Source: Virgisporangium aliadipatigenens
Lineage (GTDB): Bacteria; Actinomycetota; Actinomycetes; Mycobacteriales; Micromonosporaceae
Assembly: GCF_016863615.1 (NCBI RefSeq)
Contig: NZ_BOPF01000019.1
Span: 168,781-232,780 of the forward strand
Reading direction: 5' to 3'
DNA: 64,000 nt
The notes below the pieces were generated by a model. That model had not been told where the DNA came from. It made no database searches and worked only from the letters and a program-made list of their open reading frames with translations. The position numbers and the translations under genes are program-made. Shown in pieces: positions 8,498 through 18,429 of this stretch. Positions within the stretch are counted from its first letter, which is position 1. Each line of letters opens with the position of its first letter.

Positions 8498-8599
8498 GGC
8501 CGCGCACGGTAGCCCGACCGCGGCCGACACTTCAATACCTGTCGATGCGTGCGCCGCTCGGAACGGGTCGGTCGCTGAAATGTTCTACGCTCGGCAGCC

Positions 8600-10012
8600 G
8601 TGACGCACTCCGCGGCCACCGGACAGAACCGCATCCGCCGCACCGCGCGACGCGACGCCACCCTTGTCGCACTGCTGCTGATCCTGGCCGGCGCGTTCGG
8701 GCTGGCGCGCGCCGGGGACGGGCTGCGCTCGACGTCCGCCACGGTCGACGGCATCCCGCTGGAGGTGGTGCGGGCAGCGGACACCCCGGGAAAGAAACCC
8801 GCCGTCGTCGTCGCGCACGGCTATGCCGGTTCCGGGCAGCTGATGCGGCCGTTCGCGGACACGCTCGCGCGGCGCGGGTACGTGGTCGTCCTGCCGGATC
8901 TCGCCGGGCACGCCGGCAACACGAAGCGGCTGAGCGGCGTCGAGGCGTTCGACCGGGATCTGATCGACGTGGTCCGCTACACGCGCGGCCGCGCGGACGT
9001 CGACCCCGACCGGGTCGCGCTGCTCGGCCACTCCCTCGGCGCGAGCGCCGTCACCCGCGTCGGCGCCGCCGACCAGGGCATCGCCGCCACCGTGGCCATC
9101 TCGATGGGCGACGACGGCGCCGCCCGGCAGCGCCCCGGGCCGAGGAAGCTGCTGCTGCTCATGGGCGCGTTCGAGCCGGGGCTGCGGGGCGTCGCCGAGC
9201 GGGCCGACGCCGGGCGGGTGGTGCCGGTGCCGTTCACGGAGCATGTGAGTGTGCTCTACGCCGACCGGACGCACCACGAGGCGGCGCGCTGGCTCGACGA
9301 CGCGCTCGGGCACACCGCGGCGAAGCCGGTGATCGAGGCGAAGCGACGGGTCGCGGCCGGCGGGACGGTGCTCGCCGGCGCGGTGCTGCTGATGCTCGTG
9401 GGCGTCTCGCTGCTGCGGCCGTCCGCGCGGCCCGCCGACGCGCTCCTGCCGCGCCGCCTGCCGTGGCTGCTGGCCGCGCCCCTGGCCGGGATCGTCGGTG
9501 GGGTGCTCTGCTCGCGCCTGTTGCCGTCCGGGGTCACCGGCTATCTGATCGGCTACACGGCGTTCGCGGGCCTCGTGCTCGCCGCGATCCGTCGTCCTCT
9601 TCTCGGTGGAACGGCTTCGGGTGCCGGCCTCGCCGTCGTGAGCGGCGCCGCCGTGGTGCTCCCGGTGCACGCGGGCCTCACGTCGATGACACCGCACGGG
9701 GCGCACGTCTGGCTGGTCGCTCTTCTCTTCCTCGCGGTGGCGTTCCTGCTGAGCGGGGTGCACGCGGTCGTTCCGCCGCCCTGGGGCGGGGCCGTGCTCG
9801 CGGCAGTGTGCCTGCCGTTGCCGGTGGCGGCCGTCGTGGGGCTGGCGCCCGGGTTCCTGCTGATCGTGACGCCGTTGATCGCGATCCTGTGCGCCGTGCA
9901 CCTGGCGAGTGCCGCCGTCGCGTGGCGCACCGGGATCGGCGTGCGGCACACCGTTCTGGCGGGTGCGCTCGCCGTCGCCTGGCCGGTCGCGGCGGCCCTC
10001 CCCCTCACCTGA
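8600..10012 (+). CDS. Alpha/beta hydrolase fused to a polytopic membrane domain
   Basis: A 470-residue protein. After a first membrane helix (residues about 15-32), residues about 40-240 form an alpha/beta hydrolase: oxyanion region VVVAHGYAGSG, nucleophile elbow LLGHSLGAS, and a late His in DRTHHEAARW. From about residue 245 to the end there are roughly seven hydrophobic helices in short loops. The hydrolase domain probably faces outside, held by the N-terminal helix. Such fusions are uncharacterised; lipid or cell-envelope ester hydrolysis is possible but not shown. The start is a GTG at 8600, divergent from the GH43 gene. Confidence 0.7.
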   Translation: MTHSAATGQNRIRRTARRDATLVALLLILAGAFGLARAGDGLRSTSATVDGIPLEVVRAADTPGKKPAVVVAHGYAGSGQLMRPFADTLARRGYVVVLPDLAGHAGNTKRLSGVEAFDRDLIDVVRYTRGRADVDPDRVALLGHSLGASAVTRVGAADQGIAATVAISMGDDGAARQRPGPRKLLLLMGAFEPGLRGVAERADAGRVVPVPFTEHVSVLYADRTHHEAARWLDDALGHTAAKPVIEAKRRVAAGGTVLAGAVLLMLVGVSLLRPSARPADALLPRRLPWLLAAPLAGIVGGVLCSRLLPSGVTGYLIGYTAFAGLVLAAIRRPLLGGTASGAGLAVVSGAAVVLPVHAGLTSMTPHGAHVWLVALLFLAVAFLLSGVHAVVPPPWGGAVLAAVCLPLPVAAVVGLAPGFLLIVTPLIAILCAVHLASAAVAWRTGIGVRHTVLAGALAVAWPVAAALPLT

Positions 10013-10033
10013 ACCGGCACCCGCCCGCCCCGC

Positions 10034-10840
10034 TCAGCGGCCCTCCGCTCCCCCGGCGACCCGCAGCACCGCGTCGACGACCGCCGGCCCGGCACCGAGC
10101 ACGGCGTCGTTGTGGTCCGCGCCCTCGACGGCCACCGCGTCCAGCAGATGCGGCGCCGCGCCGGCGACCGCCCGGCTCTGCGCCGGCGGCACCACGGTGT
10201 CGGCCGTCCCGTACACCACCACGGTCGGCACCCGCACCCGCCCGATCAGCTCCACCACCGGGAACCGGTCCCGCAGCAGCGCCCCCACCGGCAGGTACGG
10301 ATGGTGCACCCGCCCGACCGCCGCCAACGACCGGAACGGCGAACGCAGCACCAGCCCGCGCGGCGGCGCCGCGGCACGGTCGGCGGCCAGCCGGGTGGCG
10401 ACCGCCGCGCCGAGGCTCTCCCCGAAGAGCACGATGCGCTCCGGGGCGAACCCGCCCGGCCCGGTCAGGTACTCCCACGCCGCGACCGCGTCCCGGGTGA
10501 GGCCCTCCTCCGAGGGGCTGCCCGGGTTGCCGCCGTAGCCGCGGTAGTCCACCAGCAGGACGGTGTGCCCGGCGGCGGCCAGCGCCCGGCCCAGCGGCAG
10601 CCGGTCGCCCCGGTCGCCGGCGTTGCCGTGCGTCACGAGCACGGCCGTGTCGGACGTCCCCGGCACGAGCCACGCCCCCAGCCGCAGCCCGTCGGACGTG
10701 TCGAGAACGACCTCCCGCACGCCCGCCGCGACGGCCGGCGCCTGCGCGGACGGGAAGTAGACGAGCCGCCGCTGGAACGACCAGAGCAGCGCCACGGGCA
10801 CGACGAGGACGACCAGCACGACGACGAGCGCGCGCAGCAC
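10034..10840 (-). CDS. Membrane-anchored alpha/beta hydrolase (BEM46/YqkD-like)
   Basis: A 268-residue protein with an N-terminal membrane helix (VLRALVVVLVVLVVPVALLW) and a serine hydrolase domain: VTHGNAGDRGDR near the oxyanion hole, nucleophile FGESLGAAVA, acid in YGTADTVVPP and base in EGADHNDAV. All three members of the triad are present. BEM46-like proteins are membrane-bound hydrolases of unknown substrate. The GTG start at 10840 follows the small SPOR-like gene by 10 bases, so both are probably co-transcribed. Longer in-frame starts run into that small gene and were rejected. Confidence 0.78.
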   Translation of the reverse strand: MLRALVVVLVVLVVPVALLWSFQRRLVYFPSAQAPAVAAGVREVVLDTSDGLRLGAWLVPGTSDTAVLVTHGNAGDRGDRLPLGRALAAAGHTVLLVDYRGYGGNPGSPSEEGLTRDAVAAWEYLTGPGGFAPERIVLFGESLGAAVATRLAADRAAAPPRGLVLRSPFRSLAAVGRVHHPYLPVGALLRDRFPVVELIGRVRVPTVVVYGTADTVVPPAQSRAVAGAAPHLLDAVAVEGADHNDAVLGAGPAVVDAVLRVAGGAEGR

Positions 10841-10850
10841 CGTCGCGCCC

Positions 10851-11003
10851 CTACGACTCGGCCGGTGCGACCCAGTAGATCTGCTTGTGCCCACGGGCCT
10901 CCATCTCGGCGGCCAGGGCCTCGGCGGCGGCGCGGTCGTCGAAGCGGCGCACCTCGAACCGGTTGCCGTTGTCGTCCTGCCGCCACACGATCCACGCCGA
11001 CAT
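10851..11003 (-). CDS. Small SPOR-like protein (50 residues)
   Basis: A 50-residue protein, MSAWIVWRQDDNGNRFEVRR..., ending GHKQIYWVAPAES. It looks like half of a SPOR-like beta-alpha-beta unit: a Trp-rich strand, the phrase FEVRRFDDRAAAEALAAEME and a second strand HKQIYWV. Very similar short proteins are common in actinobacteria. It lies in a long open frame that extends far antisense to the catalase gene, but only this 3' part is credible. No function is known. It is just upstream of, and probably co-transcribed with, the alpha/beta hydrolase. Confidence 0.75.
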   Translation of the reverse strand: MSAWIVWRQDDNGNRFEVRRFDDRAAAEALAAEMEARGHKQIYWVAPAES

Positions 11004-11090
11004 GTGCGGAAGTTTATCGGTGTTTGCCCGGTCCTCCGCCGGGTAGCCGCCACGGGTCCGTTGCACCGTCGCTCTCGGAGGAACGATCAC

Positions 11091-13355
<2,265 letters not shown>

Positions 13356-13362
13356 GGGGCGG

Positions 13363-15615
13363 TCAGGCTCGGGTGAGAGCAGCACCGAAGTCCGGCTCGG
13401 CCACCGGTTTGCCGAAGTGGTACCCCTGCGCGAACCGGTAGCCGAGCCGGTGCAGTTCCGCCGCCTGGTCGGCCGTCTCCACGCCCTCGGCGACGGCCGT
13501 CAGGCCCAGCCCGTTGCTCACCTGGATCAGGGCCGTCGCGATGACCGCGTGCCGCCCCGCCTGCGTCACCCGGTCCACGAACGACTTGTCGACCTTGATG
13601 ATGTCGACCGGCACCGTCTGCAGCAGCCCCAGCGACGAGTGGCCGGTGCCGAAGTCGTCGAGCGCCACCCGGACCCCCAGTTCGTGCAGCGCCTTGACGG
13701 TGCGCAGCGCCTGCCCGCCGTCGAACACGGCCGTCTCGGTCACCTCCACGATGAGGTCGCGCGCCGAGAGGCCGGTCCACGCCAGCACCTCCGCCACCAC
13801 GCCGGCGAACGTCGGCTCGGCCAGCTGGCGCACGGAGACGTTCACGCTCATGCGCTCCGGAGCCGTCGCGCCGAACGCCCGCCGCCACGTCACCGCCTGG
13901 GCGCACGCCGTTCGCAGGACCCAGGCGCCCAGCTCCACGACCAGCCCGGTCTCCTCCGCCACCGGGATGAACTCCGCCGGGCTGATCGCGCCGCGCTCGG
14001 GATGGGTCCAGCGCAGCAGCGCCTCGACCGACACGACGCGGCCCTCCGGCAGCGACACGATCGGCTGGTAGGCCAGGCTCAGCTGGCCGGCCTCCAGGGC
14101 GGTGCGCAGCTCCGCGGCCAGCCGCGCCTGTTCGCCGGCCCGGGTGTCCAGGTCCGGCGTGTAGGCGCGGTGCCGCCCGCCCCTCTCCTTCGCGGCGTAC
14201 ATCGCCACGTCGGCGCGGCGCAGCAGTTCGTAGGCGTCGCCGACCCCCCGGCCGTCGGCCGTGCCGACGCTGGCGCCGACCAGGAGTTCGTGGCCCTGCA
14301 CCCGGATCGGCTCGACGAGGGCGGCGGAGATGCGTTCGACGACGCCGAACATCACCGACGGGGAGCGCTCCTCCAGCAGGATCGCGAACTCGTCGCCGCC
14401 CATGCGGGCCACCACGTCGCCGTCGCGCAGGGCGCCCCGGAGGCGTTCGGCCACGACCGTCAGCAGGCGGTCGCCGACGGCGTGCCCGTGGCGGTCGTTG
14501 ACCTCCTTGAAGCCGTTGAGGTCCAGCAGGGCGACCTGGGTGGCATCGCCGGCGACGGATGCGCTCAGGCGGCGTTCGAAGTCGCGACGGTTGGGCAGGC
14601 CGGTCAGCTCGTCGCGCATCGCCAACTCCTCGAGCTGGCCCGCCTGGCGCTGCACCTCGGTCACGAATCCGGACATGCGGGTCAGCACGAGCAGGAACAG
14701 CAGCACCGCGCCGACGCCGATGGGCAGCCAGCTGGTGGTGCCGTTCGTCGCGCCCTGCACGAACAGCAGCGCCGGCACCAGCAGCGTGCAGCCCGCCAGC
14801 ACGGCCAGCCGGCGGTGGCCCAGCGGCACCTCGGCACCCGTCGCGGGACCCGCCTCGCCGGCCGAACGGTGCAGCGCCGCGGCGCCGTATCCGACGTTCG
14901 ACAGGATGAAACCGATCATCACGAAGCCCTCCCACTGGGGCTCGTAAGCGATGATCGCCTGGAACGACACGTCGGCGGCGAGGGTCGCGACGACGGCGAC
15001 GGTGACCCAGCGCAGGCTCGGCGTCGGACGCCCGGCCCGGGTCAGCAGCCGCGCCACGACGGCCAGCAGGAAGAGATCGCACACCGGGTAGGCCGAGCCG
15101 ACCAGCCGCTCCGGCAGCGGGATGCTCGCGTCGGCGGCCAGCGGCCCGATCACGAACACCCACCACACCAGCCCCAGGCCGGAGGCGACGATCGCCGCGT
15201 CCAACATGCCGGCGAGGTCGCGGCGCAGCCACCGGCGGGCCAGCAGCAGCACGCCGCTCACCGTCAGCACGGTGCCGGTCAGGTAGAACGCGTCCGCCAC
15301 CGACGGGAACGGCTCCAGCCCGAGCACCTGCCGCATCACCTCGTAGGTGATGTCGCCGAGCGTGCGGAACGACAGCCCGGCGAGCAGGACGAGCCAGCCG
15401 GTGCGCTCCGGCGGCCGGTTGCGGCGCATCCCGAGGACGATCACGCCCAGCGCGGTGAGGTCGAAGAGGCTGTAGGCCACGGCGCCCAGCGGCGTGCCGT
15501 CGCCGAGGAGCGGATAGGCGACGCAGAAGAGCAGGCCCGCCGCCGTCCAACCGGCGACCGGCCGATCGACCTGGTTGATCCGCACGCTGTCGTGATCGAC
15601 CGGGGGCCGCGTCAC
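13363..15615 (-). CDS. Membrane GGDEF-EAL protein (c-di-GMP synthase/phosphodiesterase)
   Basis: A 750-residue protein with about eight N-terminal membrane helices (residues about 20-325), a GGDEF domain (about 345-510) and an EAL domain (about 525-750). The GGDEF motif is intact (RMGGDEFAILLEE), as is the substrate-binding LTGLPNRRDFERRL. The EAL domain keeps EALLRW, the ENVSVRQL-equivalent NVSVRQLAEP, EVTETAV, DDFGTGHSSL, KVDKSFV and the late EGVET, so both activities may work. In actinomycetes c-di-GMP controls entry into sporulation through BldD. The membrane part has no named sensor motif that I can recognise. The start is a GTG at 15615. It stands alone, convergent with the catalase gene. 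Confidence 0.92.
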   Translation of the reverse strand: MTRPPVDHDSVRINQVDRPVAGWTAAGLLFCVAYPLLGDGTPLGAVAYSLFDLTALGVIVLGMRRNRPPERTGWLVLLAGLSFRTLGDITYEVMRQVLGLEPFPSVADAFYLTGTVLTVSGVLLLARRWLRRDLAGMLDAAIVASGLGLVWWVFVIGPLAADASIPLPERLVGSAYPVCDLFLLAVVARLLTRAGRPTPSLRWVTVAVVATLAADVSFQAIIAYEPQWEGFVMIGFILSNVGYGAAALHRSAGEAGPATGAEVPLGHRRLAVLAGCTLLVPALLFVQGATNGTTSWLPIGVGAVLLFLLVLTRMSGFVTEVQRQAGQLEELAMRDELTGLPNRRDFERRLSASVAGDATQVALLDLNGFKEVNDRHGHAVGDRLLTVVAERLRGALRDGDVVARMGGDEFAILLEERSPSVMFGVVERISAALVEPIRVQGHELLVGASVGTADGRGVGDAYELLRRADVAMYAAKERGGRHRAYTPDLDTRAGEQARLAAELRTALEAGQLSLAYQPIVSLPEGRVVSVEALLRWTHPERGAISPAEFIPVAEETGLVVELGAWVLRTACAQAVTWRRAFGATAPERMSVNVSVRQLAEPTFAGVVAEVLAWTGLSARDLIVEVTETAVFDGGQALRTVKALHELGVRVALDDFGTGHSSLGLLQTVPVDIIKVDKSFVDRVTQAGRHAVIATALIQVSNGLGLTAVAEGVETADQAAELHRLGYRFAQGYHFGKPVAEPDFGAALTRA

Positions 15616-15676
15616 CTAAGCGTCCGCACTCGGGCGTTACCGGACGGCACCGGGCGCCGCGAACGGGAGGACACGC

Positions 15677-15712
15677 GTGTCGGGCGGCCCGTTGGCGCGG
15701 GCCGCCCGACAC
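15677..15712 (-). terminator. Strong hairpin terminator after the astacin gene
   Basis: A perfect 15-base stem (15677-15691 with 15698-15712) around the loop TTGGCG. It lies 53 bases beyond the stop of the metalloprotease and before the GGDEF-EAL promoter region. Confidence 0.8.
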
Positions 15713-15765
15713 AGTCTCTGTCCGGCACTCAGTCTCTGGCCGGTACTCAGTCTCTGTCCGGTACT
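15712..15765. repeat. 18-base tandem repeat, three copies
   Basis: CAGTCTCTGTCCGGCACT (15712-15729), then copies with two and one changes at 15730-15747 and 15748-15765. The array starts at the last base of the terminator stem and ends at the metalloprotease stop codon. It is non-coding in the gene's frame. Confidence 0.8.
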
Positions 15766-17774
15766 CAGTTGAGGGCGTACGCGCCGACCTCTTCGGCACC
15801 GTCGCGCACGGCGCCGACGTCGGTCACGCCCTTGCCGTCCGTCACGCCCTTGCCGTCGGTGACGCCCTTGCCGTGCTGAGAGAGCGCCGCACCGGGCAGG
15901 ACCGCGCCACCCACGCCGGCGCCGCCGGCCACCGGGAGTTCGCTCGCCGGGGCGGCGCCCGGGTGCAGCCCGCCGAGGCCGCCCGCTCCGTCGGTCCCGG
16001 CCGTCCCGGGCGCCGCGTCCGCCGGGGCGAAGCCGCCGAGGCCGCCGAGGCCCGCGCTGTCGGCGTCGCGGCGCGCCGTCGCGTAGGCCGCCGCGCCGGC
16101 GAGCGCCGGTGTCGCCGTGGGGGTCCCGGCCGGCTCGCCGAAGATGCCGCCCATGCCCCGCCCGTCGTCCTCCGGCGCCGCGGTCACCGTCGCCGGGGCG
16201 CCGGCCGTGTCCAGGGTGTCGGCGACCGCCGCGCCGGTGAACTCGTAGTCGACCAGGCGCAGCCCCTGCGCGCCGAGCTGTTCCCACTTCGCCCGCAGGC
16301 TCTCCCAGGGGACGTTCGCCCAGAGGTAGTGGCCGTCGGTGCCGGGCAGGAAGACCCCGGTGTAGCGGTCGGTGCCGGCCTCCTGGTGGACGTTCACGTC
16401 GGTGAGGCGCAGGCCCTGGGCGGCCCACTCCTGCCACTTGGCCTTGAAGCTGTCCCAGGAGGCGTTCGCCCAGAGGCCGTAGCCGCCGGTGCCGGGCAGC
16501 CACACGCCGGACCAGCGGGTCTGGCCGCCGACGTGCTGCGCGTTGACGTCGACCAGCCGCAGGCCCTGGGCCGCCCACTCCTGCCACTTGGCCCTGAAGC
16601 TGTCCCAGGAGGCGTTCACCCACAGGCCGTAGCCGCCGGTGCCGGGCAGCCACACGCCGGAGAAGCGGTAGTCGTTGCCGACCCGCAGCACGTGCAGGTC
16701 TGCCAGGCGCAGCCCCTGCTGGGCCCACTCCTGCCACTTGGCCTTGAAGCTGTCCCAGGAGGCGTTCACCCACAGGGCGTGGCCGCCGGTGCCCTCCTGG
16801 AAGACACCGGAGTAGCGCTGCTCGTTGCCGACCGTGCGCACGTTGATGTCGATGAGGCGCAGGTTCTGCGCGGACCACTCCTGCCACTTGGCGTGGAAGC
16901 TCTCCCAGGAGGCGTTCACCCACAGGGCGTGGCGTCCGTTGCCGGAGCGCCAGACGCCGGTGTGGCCACGCCCGGTGAAGCGGGAGTACATCTCGGCGAT
17001 CGTGATCCGGTCGGTCGCGGACATGCCGTTGCGCTGACCGATGGTCACTCCCTTTTGGGTGGGAACGATGGTCGGCTGGCCGTTCTTCGAGAACGCCGTA
17101 CCCGGGTAGTGCATGATCGAGCCGTAGTCGTAGTCCACGTAATCCCGGTACCCGTCGGTGAACCGGTCGAAGTTGGACTCGAAGCCCTCCTGGATGTTCG
17201 CGTAGTTGATGGTGACGAACGTGTCCCGGTCGCCGCGGCTCTGCTCGTGCAGCACTCCGAGCGCGTGCATGCACTCGTGCACGATGGTGCCCATCGGCGC
17301 CCCGTCGGAGATCCGGATCAGTTGTTCGCCGCCGCGCATGCCGATCGCCGAGGAGCTCCACGACTCGGCGTTGCGCACGAAGCGCACGTAGTTGGCGTGG
17401 TTCGTGCGCGCCACGAACCGGATGCCGGTATTGGCGTGCAGGTGTGCGATCGCCTGCGTGATGCGCTCGGCGTTGGGCAGGCCGGCGTCGACGGTGAACG
17501 GCACAATGCCGTTCGACCAGAGGAACGACGAGTCCGGCGGAAGGCCGACGCCTTTGAGCTGGAGGTCGGGACCGGCGTCCTTGGTGCCACCCGCGGCGCG
17601 GATCCGCTCGGCGCGGGCGGCGACCTCGGCGGCCGGGCCCATGTCGATGCATCCGTCGTAGATGGCGACCCCGTCCACGACGCTGTACCGCACCGGAACA
17701 TCCGTGAAGCCCGGCCCCGAGAGGTAGCCGGTGCGGACGTCGGTGCTCGCCGTGAACTCGTTGTTCTCAGGCAT
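15765..17774 (-). CDS. Astacin-type zinc metalloprotease with five 50-residue BTRD repeats
   Basis: A 669-residue protein. Residues about 78-265 are an astacin peptidase: zinc motif HECMHALGVLHEQSRGDRD (166-184) with His166, His170, His176 and Glu167, and Met-turn SIMHYPG (219-225). Residues 271-520 are five consecutive 50-residue repeats, each reading GVWxxGxGGxxLWVNASWDSFKAKWQEWAAQGLRL with small changes; this matches the bacterial tandem repeat domain type. Residues about 520-669 are a low-complexity Gly/Ala tail that contains GKGVTD three times. The ATG at 17774 follows AAGGAG. No signal peptide is visible before the catalytic domain: residues 1-77 are polar and could be a propeptide, so the export route is unclear. 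Substrate unknown. Confidence 0.9.
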   Translation of the reverse strand: MPENNEFTASTDVRTGYLSGPGFTDVPVRYSVVDGVAIYDGCIDMGPAAEVAARAERIRAAGGTKDAGPDLQLKGVGLPPDSSFLWSNGIVPFTVDAGLPNAERITQAIAHLHANTGIRFVARTNHANYVRFVRNAESWSSSAIGMRGGEQLIRISDGAPMGTIVHECMHALGVLHEQSRGDRDTFVTINYANIQEGFESNFDRFTDGYRDYVDYDYGSIMHYPGTAFSKNGQPTIVPTQKGVTIGQRNGMSATDRITIAEMYSRFTGRGHTGVWRSGNGRHALWVNASWESFHAKWQEWSAQNLRLIDINVRTVGNEQRYSGVFQEGTGGHALWVNASWDSFKAKWQEWAQQGLRLADLHVLRVGNDYRFSGVWLPGTGGYGLWVNASWDSFRAKWQEWAAQGLRLVDVNAQHVGGQTRWSGVWLPGTGGYGLWANASWDSFKAKWQEWAAQGLRLTDVNVHQEAGTDRYTGVFLPGTDGHYLWANVPWESLRAKWEQLGAQGLRLVDYEFTGAAVADTLDTAGAPATVTAAPEDDGRGMGGIFGEPAGTPTATPALAGAAAYATARRDADSAGLGGLGGFAPADAAPGTAGTDGAGGLGGLHPGAAPASELPVAGGAGVGGAVLPGAALSQHGKGVTDGKGVTDGKGVTDVGAVRDGAEEVGAYALN
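15819..15872 (-). repeat. Coding 18-base tandem repeat (GKGVTD x3)
   Basis: Three 18-base units (15819-15836, 15837-15854, 15855-15872) encode GKGVTD three times close to the metalloprotease C terminus. The unit length equals that of the non-coding array 54 bases away, although the sequences differ. Confidence 0.85.
16215..16964 (-). repeat. Five in-frame 150-base repeats in the metalloprotease gene
   Basis: Residues 271-520 of the protease are five 50-residue units with no length variation. Units 3 and 4 are nearly identical at DNA level (long shared runs around 16440-16500 and 16590-16650), which suggests recent duplication or gene conversion. Unit 5 is the most divergent. Confidence 0.85.
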
Positions 17775-17940
17775 GGTGAAGCTCCTTGCGAAAATTTTCT
17801 GGGCGGAGACCGGCAGGGCCGGCGTGAGTAGCTCCGGGTAATCATGCAGTAACAATCCGTGAGCGGAACGGTTGCGTCAAGATCCTGTCACCGCCCCTGA
17901 TCGCAGGACGCACGCCGCGGCGGGCCGTACCATCCGCCGC

Positions 17941-18411
17941 GTGGGAACCTGGACCTGGCTCGCTCGGATCGCCGCCGACGACATGGCGCGGCTTCTCGCC
18001 GACCCGCTGCCGGCCGCCCGCACCTCCGACGCGCTCGCCGGGGTGCATCCGCACGTGCGACCCGTCGCCGGGATGGACACGCACCGCGCCTGGCACGCCT
18101 TGCACATCGCGCTGACCGGGCTCGAGGAGGGCGGCGACCCGCCCGCGTCGCACGTCGTCGGCGACGGTGCTATCCGGCTCGACGACGAGGGCCTCAACGT
18201 CCTGATGCCGGACGACGTCCGCGCGGTGGCGCAATACCTGGCGACCGTCGCGTTCGAGGAACTACGCGCCGCGCGCCACGAGCGGATGCGCGCCGACGCG
18301 TACTCCTTCGACGTGGTGGAGGAGGCGTTGCCGCGCATCTTCGCGGAGTTGGTGCGCTTCTACGCGGACGCGGCCGCGGCCGGCGACGCGGTGGTGAAGT
18401 CGCGAGCCTGA
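17941..18411 (+). CDS. DUF1877 (YfbM-like) family protein
   Basis: A 156-residue protein starting at GTG 17941. The family pattern is visible: an early LARIAADDMARLLADP, the central DTHRAWHALHIALTG with GGDPPASHVVGDG, LMPDDVRAVAQYLATV, and the final RFYADAAAAGDAVVKS. DUF1877 proteins are widespread cytosolic proteins without a known role. An earlier in-frame start at 17872 lacks a family match. It is convergent with the ATPase operon, 18 bases away. A second, more divergent family member lies at 47801. Confidence 0.75.
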   Translation: MGTWTWLARIAADDMARLLADPLPAARTSDALAGVHPHVRPVAGMDTHRAWHALHIALTGLEEGGDPPASHVVGDGAIRLDDEGLNVLMPDDVRAVAQYLATVAFEELRAARHERMRADAYSFDVVEEALPRIFAELVRFYADAAAAGDAVVKSRA

Positions 18412-18429
18412 GACGACGCGCAAACCTCG

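Noticed and set aside
15712..15872. A CRISPR array or attachment site at the 18-base repeats
   Set aside because: The units are directly adjacent without spacers, and there are no cas or integrase genes.
15637..17652. A second long minus-strand frame (671 residues) with internal repeats in the protease region
   Set aside because: The repeats only mirror the 150-base DNA repeats of the real protease frame.
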